64,000 nt of DNA from Alkalimonas collagenimarina (GTDB taxonomy: Bacteria > Pseudomonadota > Gammaproteobacteria > Enterobacterales > Alteromonadaceae). Below, piece after piece: positions 25,555 to 33,636 of the stretch. The notes below the pieces were generated by a model that worked only from the letters and a program-made list of their open reading frames with translations, had not been told where the DNA came from and made no database searches. Within the stretch, counting starts at the first letter, position 1; each line of letters opens with the position of its first letter. The stretch is from NCBI RefSeq assembly GCF_030717845.1, contig NZ_JAUZVZ010000006.1, positions 124,001 to 188,000 of the forward strand, given 5' to 3'. The translations under genes and the position numbers were made by a program.

Positions 25555-28236
25555 ATGCGTGCTTTGATCATTCCCTGTCTGCTTGCCATCAGTTGCATGG
25601 CCAGCACGTCAGTTCGCAGTGAACCACAGGTTCCTTTCTTTCCAGACAGCCAGTATCAGCCGGATGTTGCCACCGTGCAGCAGGTGTTAGGTTATCCGCT
25701 CGGTCAACGTATTTCTGACCCAGCTGCCATTGCGCGGTATTTTGAGCAACTAGCGGCCGATCACCCGGAACGGATCAAGTTGGTGCCCTACGCCGAAAGC
25801 TGGCAAAGCCGCCCATTGTTTTATGCCGTGATTGGCAGCCCAGAGCACATCGCTGAACTTGATCGCATTGAAGCCGATATGCGCAAGTTAGCTGACCCAC
25901 GTACGCTATCAAATCGTGATGCCCGGCAATTGATGCAACAATTACCTGCCAGTGTCTGGATCGCCAGTACTCTGCATGGCAATGAAATCAGCCCAGCCGA
26001 TGCCGCACTGGCATTGGCCTATCATTTATTGGCCGACCAGAGCGAACGCACGCAATCGATCTTAAACAACACCCTGGTCTATATCGACCCACTGCAAAAC
26101 CCGGATGGCCATCACCGCTTTGTCAGCCGCTATTATGCCACCGTTGGTTTAACCCACTCGGCCGATCGGCTATCCGCTGAGCACAACGAGCCGTGGCCGA
26201 ATGGCCGGACCAATCATTATCTATTCGACATGAATCGAGATTGGATTTCACTGACTCAACCTGAAATTCGTGGCCGGGTGCAGGCTCTGCAACAGATGTA
26301 TCCACTGATTTTTGTCGACTCGCACGAAATGGGGGGTGATATGGGCTACTACTTCAGCCCCGAAGCCGAACCCTATAACCCACACATCGGCACACAGCAA
26401 CGTGAAGCACTGAACTGGATTGGTCAGAACAATGCGCATTGGTTTGATGCGCTGGGCTATGACTACTTTACCCGGGAGATTTTTGACGCTTTTTATCCTG
26501 GCTACGGCGCCAGCTGGCCACTGTATTACGGCAGCATTGCCATGACCTATGAAATGGCATCTGCCCGCGGCCATCAGTTCCGTAAACGCGATGGCGATAT
26601 CCTGACCTTTGCGGATAGTGTGCAACAAAATTTTGTCGCTTTTAAAGCAACGCTGGAAACCGCCAGCCAGCGGGGCCCTGAACTGCTCGAGCGCTTTTAT
26701 CAGTACCGGGCCAATGCCATTGAGCAAGGGCAAAAAGGTTCGGTTCGCAGTTATATTTTCCCGGCGACCCGAGATCGGGCTGGCCATCAAAAACTGATGG
26801 GTACCTTAACGCAGCATGGCATCGAAGTCGGCCAGAGCACGCAGGCATTTACCGCCTGTGGCACGCGCTATGATGCCGGAGCTTATGTCATCAATGCCGC
26901 ACAGCCAAGCTATCACCTGATCCGTACTTTGCTGGACGATACGGTACCGATGGATGCTGATTTTATTGCCCGGCAAGAAGAGCGCCGCGCCAACAACCTG
27001 CGTGATCAAATCTACGATGTCACGGCCTGGTCATTGCCATTGATGTACAACCTGGATGTGATGCCATGCAACCGCAACGTCTCAGTCTCGACTGCACCAG
27101 TAGGCCCTGACACCATTCTGGCCGGCCAGGTCAATCAAGCAGAAGCCGGCTTTGGCTTTATCGTCCCTTGGGGTGACATGGCAGCTGCCCGCTTTATGAG
27201 TGAAGCGCTGCAGCTAGGCCTACGCCTGAAAAGCTCGGATCTGCCTTTTACCCATCAAAATGGCACCCGCTACCCAGCCGGTAGCTTGATTTTGAGCCAT
27301 AGCGACAACCCAGAGCAACTGGCCGCCACCGTGCAGCAGTTGGCTGTGCAAACGGGCGCGCATATTGATGGCATTGATAGCAGCTGGGTACTGGATGGCC
27401 CAAACTTTGGCTCGATGAATGTCAAAACCCTGCATCAACCCAACATCGCCATGCTATGGGATGAACCCACCAATCCGCTGAGTGCGGGCAGCGCCCGCTT
27501 TGTCATTGAACAAGGCATTAACTACCCGGTCACCGCCATTCGCCCTGCTCAGCTTCGCACTGCCGATTTAAGCCATTACCAGGTGCTTATTTTGCCGGCC
27601 ACGGCACGGGGAAATTACCAACAAGCACTGGGCCAAGCTGGTCAGGCCAACATGCGCCATTTTGTCGAACGAGGCGGGGTGTTAATCACACTGGGGAATG
27701 CCACGGAGTGGCTGATCCAAGGTGAGACTCCGCTACTCAATAGTAAACGCGAATTCAAGGTCAATGAACACAACGGCAACAACGCTGATGAAAAACCACG
27801 GGTCAGTGGCCGGGTTATTGCCGATATGGCGGAATACCAGCAATTGCTGGTGCCACAAGAAGCCGATCCCGACTGGGTGCCCGGCTTTTTAGCGCGTACC
27901 AGCGTCGATCAAAACCACTGGCTAACGGCCGGCATAGCGCCGACACTGACCAGCCTTTATGTTGGCAATCAGGTTTATCAGCCACTGAGTATCAATCATG
28001 GCCGCAACGTGGTGACCTTTAAAGGAGCAGATGAGTTATTGGCCGGTGGCTTTGTCTGGGATGAGAATCGCCAACAAATTGCTCATAAACCGTTATTGAT
28101 GGTGCAACCGCTGGGCCGTGGGCAAGTGATCGCCTTTACCCAAGAACCTAACTTCCGCGCCTATGTCGATGGCATGCACTTGCTGTACATCAATGCCATC
28201 TTTCGCGGTACCGCGCACGCCAATCCACTGCGTTAA
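25555..28236 (+). CDS. Large secreted M14 family zinc carboxypeptidase
   Basis: An 893-aa exported peptidase. I use the ATG at 25555, which follows the Shine-Dalgarno AAAAAGGG and begins a signal peptide (MRALIIPCLLAISCMAS). The frame is open from 25417 but the extra residues are not signal-like. The N-terminal M14 domain has the zinc motif HGNE (His141, Glu144), DPLQNPDGHHR, VDSHEMGGDMGYYF and a candidate catalytic Glu in AMTYEMASARG. The C-terminal half (about 600-890), with VLILPATARGNY and GGVLITLGNATEWL, resembles a class I glutamine-amidotransferase-like fold. It probably degrades extracellular or periplasmic peptides. Confidence 0.88.
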   Translation: MRALIIPCLLAISCMASTSVRSEPQVPFFPDSQYQPDVATVQQVLGYPLGQRISDPAAIARYFEQLAADHPERIKLVPYAESWQSRPLFYAVIGSPEHIAELDRIEADMRKLADPRTLSNRDARQLMQQLPASVWIASTLHGNEISPADAALALAYHLLADQSERTQSILNNTLVYIDPLQNPDGHHRFVSRYYATVGLTHSADRLSAEHNEPWPNGRTNHYLFDMNRDWISLTQPEIRGRVQALQQMYPLIFVDSHEMGGDMGYYFSPEAEPYNPHIGTQQREALNWIGQNNAHWFDALGYDYFTREIFDAFYPGYGASWPLYYGSIAMTYEMASARGHQFRKRDGDILTFADSVQQNFVAFKATLETASQRGPELLERFYQYRANAIEQGQKGSVRSYIFPATRDRAGHQKLMGTLTQHGIEVGQSTQAFTACGTRYDAGAYVINAAQPSYHLIRTLLDDTVPMDADFIARQEERRANNLRDQIYDVTAWSLPLMYNLDVMPCNRNVSVSTAPVGPDTILAGQVNQAEAGFGFIVPWGDMAAARFMSEALQLGLRLKSSDLPFTHQNGTRYPAGSLILSHSDNPEQLAATVQQLAVQTGAHIDGIDSSWVLDGPNFGSMNVKTLHQPNIAMLWDEPTNPLSAGSARFVIEQGINYPVTAIRPAQLRTADLSHYQVLILPATARGNYQQALGQAGQANMRHFVERGGVLITLGNATEWLIQGETPLLNSKREFKVNEHNGNNADEKPRVSGRVIADMAEYQQLLVPQEADPDWVPGFLARTSVDQNHWLTAGIAPTLTSLYVGNQVYQPLSINHGRNVVTFKGADELLAGGFVWDENRQQIAHKPLLMVQPLGRGQVIAFTQEPNFRAYVDGMHLLYINAIFRGTAHANPLR

Positions 28237-28241
28237 TCCTG

Positions 28242-28267
28242 CCCCTGCAATGACTGCATTGCAGGGG
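28242..28267 (+). terminator. Hairpin after the M14 peptidase gene
   Basis: A perfect 11-bp stem (CCCCTGCAATG / CATTGCAGGGG) with a 4-nt loop starts 5 nt after the stop codon. It is very stable but lacks a T run (GGCTTCC follows), so it may stabilise the 3' end or act with Rho. Confidence 0.55.
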
Positions 28268-28523
28268 GCTTCCAGCTCTCCTGCAATGCTGCTTCCCTGA
28301 AATTCATCAAATCGTCATCAATGTCTATAATCATACATCATGATTAGGGCGCCCTGACTCGCCCGACACCCATCGCATGATGCTGGCATAAATTATGAAT
28401 GACTACATTTTATACAGGCGAAAACAACCGAATCACGACCGGTCTTGCTTGTTTAAGCATCAAGTTGCACCCAAAAAGTGCAACCCCTGTTCCATAGACG
28501 TCACACTCGAGGGAGTATCTACC

Positions 28524-28847
28524 ATGCCATTGAAAAAACAGTTTTTAAAAAGCCGCCCCGTTGTCAAAGTGACCTTTGAGATCCCGGCAGAAGCTGCCGG
28601 CCATGCAAAAGCCGCTTACTTGTTGTGCGAAGCACAGGGCTGGCAAAAAGAACCATTAAAACAGCTGAAAAACGGCAGCTTTAAAACCATGCTTGAATTG
28701 CCGACCGATCAGCAAGACGATTTTGAATTTCGTTATTGCCTGCTCGATGAACATGGAGAAGAACACTACGATAACGACTGGCAAGCCGATACCTATCGGC
28801 CCGGCGCGCTGGGCGTAGACAACTCCGTGGTTCGTGTGCGAAATTAA
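28524..28847 (+). CDS. Isoamylase early-set (CBM48-like) domain protein
   Basis: A 107-aa cytosolic protein consisting of one Ig-like glycogen-binding/E-set domain. I start at 28524 (MPLKKQFL), after the Shine-Dalgarno GAGGGAG. The open frame begins at 28395 but the first 43 residues are not family-like. Family features are VKVTFEIPAEA, the aromatic EAQGWQKEPLK, and DDFEFRYCLLDEHGEEHYDNDW. Proteins like this are single-domain relatives of the AMPK-beta glycogen-binding module. The ligand and partner are unknown. Confidence 0.83.
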   Translation: MPLKKQFLKSRPVVKVTFEIPAEAAGHAKAAYLLCEAQGWQKEPLKQLKNGSFKTMLELPTDQQDDFEFRYCLLDEHGEEHYDNDWQADTYRPGALGVDNSVVRVRN

Positions 28848-28950
28848 CGGTACTGCGATCGGTATCTTGCTGCCACAAAACGGATTGAAGTGATCGATTG
28901 ACTCACTTTCATCATACTGGGTAAGCTATGCAGCCAACCTAAGGATGATT

Positions 28951-29040
28951 ATGAGTAAAAGCAACGGCCACAATGTGTTTGGCGATCCATTATTGGCTTG
29001 CTGTCTGCATGCAGTCACTGAAGAGTCAGCTCATCCTTGA
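28951..29040 (+). CDS. 29-aa small ORF coupled to the LPD1-like gene
   Basis: An ATG at 28951 with a good Shine-Dalgarno (AAGGATG, about 6 nt before) opens a 29-aa frame. Its TGA stop (29038-29040) overlaps the TTG start of the next gene as TTGA. It could be a leader peptide that couples translation. Alternatively it could be the true N-terminus of the downstream protein separated by a frameshift, or a remnant: NVFGDPLLACC and AVTEE faintly recall DUF2237 proteins. None of these is proven. Confidence 0.4.
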   Translation: MSKSNGHNVFGDPLLACCLHAVTEESAHP

Positions 29041-29816
29041 GCCGCCTCTATAACGACTTTTACCGCAATGGCCCGAATCACCGTGCAGGAGCCGATGTCA
29101 GCTTTGCCGATATTGTGAAGTTGTTTGGCTTTCGCGGCATTCGGGTGGGTCGCTGGGTCACAGCCGAAGAGCAACACATTGCCGCCAACTTATTTTTTGA
29201 TGCGCTGTGCGATCTGCAGCAATTACTGCAGGTGCCAGCAAAGGTCATCTCTCTCAACCAGACGCTCACCTTAACCTTTGGTATTGGTGGCCAGCCCGGT
29301 GTCTGTGCACACTATCAGCCTCGAGGCCGTATTTTGGCACTGGCGAAAAATGCCGGTGCGGGTAGCCTCGCTCATGAATGGTTTCATGCCTTTGACCATT
29401 ACATCGCGCCAAAGCTCTTTCCATCAGCTCACGCCCATCATTTTGCCAGCCGATGCTTTATCAATCAGCATGCCTTTCACCCTCATCCATTAAGCCATAT
29501 CTTGTTAGAGGGTTATAAAACGCTACTGTTATCCGCAGATGGCCAACAGCCTAGTGCGTTTTTCAATCGCTGCATCCAACTTGATAAAGCGCGCCAGCAA
29601 TTGTATTTGTCGCAACCAGAAGAACTCTGCGCCCGAGCTTTTGAAGCCATGCTGCAAGCGCAGCCACTGAAAAATCACTTTTTGGTCAGTGGCACCCGAC
29701 AAAGTGAATTGGCCAAGGCAGGGGCCTACCCCAATCAGGCCGAGTTAGATGCTCTTGGAGACCACTGGTTTCGCTACTTCGCTCTACTGGGCAACGCCAT
29801 TAATGCGCAACCCTAA
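29037..29816 (+). CDS. Stand-alone LPD1-like putative zinc metalloprotease (CLCA_X-type)
   Basis: A 259-aa cytosolic protein with no signal peptide. Residues about 28-125 match the pattern I know for the LPD1 domain (large polyvalent protein-associated domain 1): FGFRGIRVGRWV, then AISLN-like VISLNQTLTLTFG, AHYQPRGRILALAKNAGAGSL, ending in HEWFHAFDH (113-121), an HExxH zinc-metalloprotease signature with a further His. LPD1 is usually one module of giant phage or plasmid polyvalent proteins, but here it is a small chromosomal gene. The only start codon available is TTG at 29037, as an in-frame stop lies just upstream. Substrate unknown. Confidence 0.75.
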   Translation: MSRLYNDFYRNGPNHRAGADVSFADIVKLFGFRGIRVGRWVTAEEQHIAANLFFDALCDLQQLLQVPAKVISLNQTLTLTFGIGGQPGVCAHYQPRGRILALAKNAGAGSLAHEWFHAFDHYIAPKLFPSAHAHHFASRCFINQHAFHPHPLSHILLEGYKTLLLSADGQQPSAFFNRCIQLDKARQQLYLSQPEELCARAFEAMLQAQPLKNHFLVSGTRQSELAKAGAYPNQAELDALGDHWFRYFALLGNAINAQP

Positions 29817-29903
29817 TCAGCGCATGAGTTTTTTATTGAAAAAGCGTGGCATTTACTGTGATTCCAGCTATGGTAGTTTTATCACTTAAAGCAGGAGCTG
29901 CTT

Positions 29904-30146
29904 ATGCCCATTAACACCGATCTTAATGCCGAAATTCGTATTTTAAATTTATACAACCTGGATAGTGTGCGCGAAGGACTCAAAGTCCACCATGAGGCCG
30001 ACACCGATACCAAAGCGGCTATTCAACGCTTGCACCAAAAAGGCTTGCTGACCCAACCTGATGGCGGCTACCTAACCGATCTGGGAGTGCACTGCGCTGA
30101 ACAGCTACAATCCGCTCTGCGAATATTAACCACGCCAAATAACTAA
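29904..30146 (+). CDS. TIGR02647 family small protein, putative DNA-binding
   Basis: An 80-aa protein with the TIGR02647 pattern: LNAEIRILNLYNLDSVREGLKVH near the start and LHQKGLLTQPDGGYLTDLG later. The helical fold with a short beta turn around QPDGGYLT is winged-helix-like, which is why the family is annotated as possibly DNA-binding. The Shine-Dalgarno is AGGAG, 8 nt before the ATG. No target or partner is known. Confidence 0.85.
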   Translation: MPINTDLNAEIRILNLYNLDSVREGLKVHHEADTDTKAAIQRLHQKGLLTQPDGGYLTDLGVHCAEQLQSALRILTTPNN

Positions 30147-30425
30147 TTCTCATTAGTCCGCTTGCCCCCCCCACCGCCAGCGACACCAATATGGATGTCG
30201 CTGAAAGGGATTAAAGGTACAACACAGCTACTACCGATGGCGGGAAAACATTGATAGCTGACTCCGGTAGCAAATTGCTGTGTCAGCTGTTTTCTCAATG
30301 ATTGTCTCAAATATCGCCTGATCTTAGCCTAGTTAGATGCAATCAATTAGACATAAAAAAAACATTTTTTCAACATTGAGCTTTGTGCTAGCATGCTTCG
30401 CTACAAAATTTGATAAGGACTTTCT

Positions 30426-31055
30426 ATGCAATTCAAACTTACTCTGTGTGCTGCATTAGTAGCGGCCACCTCTGCGGTTGCAGACAGCAATTCGGATATT
30501 AACTGGAACTATGTATCTGCTGGCTATGCCAAAGCCAACATCAAGTTGGATGCTGCTGATTTTGGTGAGCGCAATCGCTTTAAACCGGATGGCTGGCAGT
30601 TACAAGGCAGCTATTTATTGACTGAGCGGCTTTATTTGCGTGGTCGCTACGATCGGGTCACTGGTGACTTGCTGAATGTTAGTGCCAAATCAGAGCAAAG
30701 CTGGCTAAGCTTAGGCCTGCGTCAGCAAATTATGCCAGGTCTGGATACCTTTTTTGAAGGCGGGTATGCCAAAGAGTCAGCCTCCTCCGATATCCTCTTT
30801 ATGGATGATATCGCGCTGCGTTATCGCGACTCTGGCAGTGGCTATCAACTTGGTGCAGGCGTACGTTACATGGCAACACCAGAGCTTGAGCTAGGTGCAG
30901 CTTTAAGACATATCAATGTTTCGGGGCTCGATAGCTCTACTTTGGGTGAGCTTAATGCAAGTTTTCGTTTAAACACTCAGTTTGCAATCTACGGCAACTT
31001 TTTGTTTGAAAGCGATAACTCACTGCTGGGTGTGGGTATCAGCTACCACTTCTGA
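30426..31055 (+). CDS. Small outer-membrane beta-barrel protein
   Basis: A 209-aa exported protein with a signal peptide (about 1-20, cleaved at VADS). The mature part alternates polar and hydrophobic residues in short strands of an eight-stranded OmpA/OmpX-like barrel. It ends in an aromatic residue after a beta pattern (LLGVGISYHF), the usual BAM recognition signal. Glycine and aromatic girdle residues (YLRGRYDRV, FFEGGYAKE) fit this. No function beyond outer-membrane location can be assigned. Confidence 0.85.
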   Translation: MQFKLTLCAALVAATSAVADSNSDINWNYVSAGYAKANIKLDAADFGERNRFKPDGWQLQGSYLLTERLYLRGRYDRVTGDLLNVSAKSEQSWLSLGLRQQIMPGLDTFFEGGYAKESASSDILFMDDIALRYRDSGSGYQLGAGVRYMATPELELGAALRHINVSGLDSSTLGELNASFRLNTQFAIYGNFLFESDNSLLGVGISYHF

Positions 31056-31063
31056 TAAAACAA

Positions 31064-31089
31064 CAAGGGCTATCCGTAGACAGCCCTTG
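31064..31089. terminator. Convergent hairpin between the barrel protein and hsp20 genes
   Basis: CAAGGGCT and AGCCCTTG form an 8-bp stem with a 10-nt loop between two convergent genes. Only a short T-rich tail (GTTGATTT) follows on the plus strand. It probably serves both directions weakly. Confidence 0.5.
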
Positions 31090-31112
31090 GTTGATTTAGC
31101 AATGCATTGTGC

Positions 31113-31583
31113 TTAAGCCACTTTATTGGCTTGGTGCTCAATAGTTGCCTTGTCGTTACTGCCATTGATGGCAATTTGTTTTGGCTTCATTTTTTCTGGG
31201 ATCTCTTTCGTCAGGCTGATGGTCAGTAAACCATCGTCGCTGCTGGCGTTGGTCACCTCGACAAATTCGGCCAAATTGAATTTTCGCTCGAAGGAGCGGT
31301 TGGCAATGCCGCGATGCAAGTACTGACGCTGCTCTTTGCTATCGTTTGCTTTACTGCCTTTGACGGTCAGTACGCCTTGCTCGACTTCGATGCTGAGTTC
31401 GTCCCGGCTGAAGCCTGCTACGGCCAGTGTAATGGCATAGCGGTTTTCATCCAGCACTTCGATGTTGTATGGAGGATAGCCGTTGTTGTTCTGATCAGAG
31501 CGCAAGGCGTGATCCAATAAAGAGGCAAAACGGTCGAAACCGATGCTGCTGCGGTACAGTGGGCTAAAATCTATTGAGTTCAT
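31113..31583 (-). CDS. Small heat-shock protein, Hsp20/IbpA family
   Basis: A 156-aa ATP-independent holdase chaperone. I start at 31583 (MNSIDFSPLYRS), a classic IbpA-type beginning, instead of the in-frame start at 31604. The N-terminal arm is followed by an alpha-crystallin domain (about 35-130) with YPPYNIEVLDENRYAITLAVAGF, GVLTVKGSK and the conserved GIANRSFERKFNL. It is one gene with a sigma-32-like promoter and a ROSE-like RNA hairpin over its ribosome-binding site, so both transcription and translation appear heat-controlled. Confidence 0.94.
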   Translation of the reverse strand: MNSIDFSPLYRSSIGFDRFASLLDHALRSDQNNNGYPPYNIEVLDENRYAITLAVAGFSRDELSIEVEQGVLTVKGSKANDSKEQRQYLHRGIANRSFERKFNLAEFVEVTNASSDDGLLTISLTKEIPEKMKPKQIAINGSNDKATIEHQANKVA

Positions 31584-31588
31584 AACAT

Positions 31589-31605
31589 ATTCTCCGAAAA
31601 GCAAT
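31589..31605 (-). promoter_or_regulatory. ROSE-like RNA thermometer hairpin of hsp20
   Basis: Just before the hsp20 start, the transcript can fold so that ATT-G-CTT pairs with GAGAAT around a TTCG tetraloop, with one unpaired G. This buries the GGAG ribosome-binding site (31592-31595), which is 8 nt from the ATG. The UUGCU-versus-Shine-Dalgarno pairing with a single G bulge is the hallmark of ROSE elements before ibpA-type genes. The fold was read by eye. Confidence 0.65.
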
Positions 31606-31656
31606 ACGAGTTGTGATTAAGGGTACTCTCTTAGAGACCTACCCCGTCATCACTGT

Positions 31657-31684
31657 ATATAAGGGCTATGAACTCGTTTTCAAG
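31657..31684 (-). promoter_or_regulatory. Sigma-32 (heat-shock) promoter of hsp20
   Basis: On the minus strand CTTGAAA (31684-31678) is followed, after 12 nt, by CCCTTATAT (31665-31657). The -35 is a perfect match to the sigma-32 consensus and the -10 is close to CCCCATNT. It would start a transcript with a leader of about 65 nt that includes the ROSE-like hairpin. Confidence 0.8.
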
Positions 31685-31705
31685 TTGCACTGACGAAAAA
31701 ATTGT

Positions 31706-32290
31706 TCAGTTTTGCTGCATCATGTCCATCATCTGCTGCAGCTGTTCAGGATCCATGCCCTCTTCATCATGCAGCATCATTTGCTGTATCAGCTGGTCTT
31801 GAAACCCTGCGGCGGCTTTTTTATCGGCTTCGGTCATGCACTGCTCCAGCAAGTTGATGACTTGCATGGCTTGCGCCATTTCGGCTTCTTGCTCTGCTCG
31901 CATGTCATCTGGTAAGTGCTCCAGCATCTGATGCGACATTTCTAGCATGGGCTTGCTCATTTCCAGTAGGGGCCAGCTGATCTTTAAACTCAGCTCAAGA
32001 AACTCGGCGGGCTGAAAGCCGTATTGTTTGATAATTGCTTCCATGCCTTGAATGTAACCGGCATCCAACTCTTGTGCCTTTAACGATTGGTAATGGCGCG
32101 GCCAATCGCAATGCGACTCCAATACCATATCCTTGCTATCGTTGTCTGGGTGCCGTTCTTCAAACGCCATAAGCTCCGGCTGCATCGCCAGATAACGCTC
32201 AACGTTGTCTTTGGTTAAGATGGTTTTAGCCCACACCGGCATGGCGAGCAAAGCAAATACAACCAGTAAAATCGGGGTTAATTTATTCAT
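31706..32290 (-). CDS. Secreted Met-rich protein of unknown function
   Basis: A 194-aa exported protein, starting at 32290 (MNKLTPILLVV, signal peptide about 1-21, cleaved after VWA). The frame extends to 32323 but that start would misplace the signal. The mature protein is helical and strongly methionine-rich in its second half (repeats of LEMSKPMLEMSHQMLEHL and QQMMLHDEEGMD, ending QQMMDMMQQN). Clustered Met and His could bind Cu(I) or act as an oxidant sink, but this is speculation. Two Cys are present (SHCDW, EQCMTE). No family recognised. Confidence 0.7.
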   Translation of the reverse strand: MNKLTPILLVVFALLAMPVWAKTILTKDNVERYLAMQPELMAFEERHPDNDSKDMVLESHCDWPRHYQSLKAQELDAGYIQGMEAIIKQYGFQPAEFLELSLKISWPLLEMSKPMLEMSHQMLEHLPDDMRAEQEAEMAQAMQVINLLEQCMTEADKKAAAGFQDQLIQQMMLHDEEGMDPEQLQQMMDMMQQN

Positions 32291-32424
32291 AATGCTTGTT
32301 CCTTGTTGCATTTTAGCAAACAAATCGTAGTTTATCCGACTTCGGTAGTCGCTGCCAGTGCCTTTTATTTGAGCTGCGGTGGCAGACAGGCTACACTGCC
32401 GCTTTTATTGAGTAGGGCCTAAGG

Positions 32425-32967
32425 ATGGCGTTAAAAGCAACTGTATTTAAAGTCCAATTGAATATTGCCGACATGGACCGTGGCTACTACGCCGATCATA
32501 GTTTGACCTTGGCACAGCACCCTTCTGAAACCGATACACGCATGATGGTCCGTTTATTGGCCTTTGCCTTAAATGCCTCGGATACCCTTGCCTTCACGAA
32601 AGGGCTCAGCTCAGAAGCGGATGAACCGGAGTTATGGGATCAATCGCTCTCTGGTGAAGTAAACCTGTGGGTCGAGTTTGGTCAACCCGATGAAAAATGG
32701 CTGCGAAAAGCCTGTGGTCGGGCCAAAAAGGTACAGCTCTATTGTTATGGTGGTCGCAGCACCGCTGTCTGGTGGCAGCAGCAAGCCCCGAACCTGCAGC
32801 GCTATCAGAATTTAGCCATATCGGAGTTTGCGGAATCGGAAGTTCAACAGTTGGCGGCGATGGTCAATCGAAGCATGGAGTTACAATGCACCATTACCGA
32901 AGGTCAGGTATGGCTGAGTAACCAACAGCATAATGTGCATTTGACGCCACTTTGCTTAAAACAATAA
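32425..32967 (+). CDS. yaeQ: YaeQ family protein
   Basis: A 180-aa cytosolic protein of the YaeQ family, which has a PD-(D/E)xK nuclease-like fold of uncertain function. The beginning MALKATVFKVQLNIADMDRGYY, then DTRMMVRLLAFAL, PELWDQSLSGEVNLWVEFGQP and KLYCYGGR-like QLYCYGGRS are all strongly family-typical. The acidic and Glu residues around DEPELW and WVEFGQ match the positions of the putative nuclease site. Length is normal. It is a single-gene unit. Confidence 0.93.
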   Translation: MALKATVFKVQLNIADMDRGYYADHSLTLAQHPSETDTRMMVRLLAFALNASDTLAFTKGLSSEADEPELWDQSLSGEVNLWVEFGQPDEKWLRKACGRAKKVQLYCYGGRSTAVWWQQQAPNLQRYQNLAISEFAESEVQQLAAMVNRSMELQCTITEGQVWLSNQQHNVHLTPLCLKQ

Positions 32968-33144
32968 TACGGCCAAGTTCATCAGAGATTCATAAAGTAT
33001 GATTCATTCTCTAGTCTTTTAGGCTCTCAGTGCATAGCACTTTCGGCCAGTAGCTTCTAAAATTGAAGGGGCGGCTATTATGACTCACATCATTTTTAAA
33101 CTGACTGCTCACATTGAGCATCTCGAGTGTAGTAAGGGATTATT

Positions 33145-33636
33145 ATGCGATCACAGCGTTTTCTTTTTGTAGCCTCTGCTACGTGTTTCATGATCACACA
33201 TCTACTGCTTATGGCGCAGGCTATCGCGTCCGAGCCGGTTATTCTAAATGTTCACTATGGCGATCAGCAGCAAGCATTGACCCTGACAGACCTCGATGCT
33301 ATGCCGCAACAGCAGGCGTCTTTTCAGGCTGCCTGGGGACCTAAAGGTCAATGGCAAGGGGTCTATTTGCATCAATTGTTGCAGCACTATGAGCTACAGG
33401 GCTTTCAGGACATTCGCTTAAATGCACTGAATGAATACCGTATTCGCCTGACTCAGCAAGACATTGAACAAGGCCAACCGATTTTGGCAACACGCTTTAA
33501 TGGCGAACCGATACCACTGGAAAAAAATGGCCCGATAATTTTAATTTGGCCGCAACAGGCTGAACAGGTGCTCATTGGAACCGCACCATTGGTACTCTGG
33601 ATTTGGAGCCTGTCTGAGATACGAGTTCGCCCCTAA
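33145..33636 (+). CDS. Exported SUOX-fold-like protein paired with a diguanylate cyclase
   Basis: A 163-aa protein with a signal peptide (about 1-29, cleaved near AIASE). The mature part, with LTLTDLDAMPQ, QWQGVYLHQLLQHY and NGEPIPLEKNGPIILIWP, resembles the molybdopterin-binding oxidoreductase (SUOX) fold without the cofactor-ligating cysteine. Its last base is the first base of the next start codon (TAATG), so it is translated with the GGDEF protein. Similar small proteins precede diguanylate cyclases in other Gammaproteobacteria. A periplasmic sensor role is inferred. Confidence 0.7.
   Translation: MRSQRFLFVASATCFMITHLLLMAQAIASEPVILNVHYGDQQQALTLTDLDAMPQQQASFQAAWGPKGQWQGVYLHQLLQHYELQGFQDIRLNALNEYRIRLTQQDIEQGQPILATRFNGEPIPLEKNGPIILIWPQQAEQVLIGTAPLVLWIWSLSEIRVRP

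Noticed and set aside
30166-30173. C8 homopolymer upstream of the outer-membrane barrel gene
   Set aside because: It is outside coding sequence and about 250 bp before the start, too far to act on promoter spacing. Not enough to call phase variation.
33080-33178. Short ATG frame (MTHIIFKLTAH...) before the SUOX-like gene
   Set aside because: It overlaps the signal-peptide coding part of the real gene in another frame and shows no conserved features or clear ribosome-binding site.
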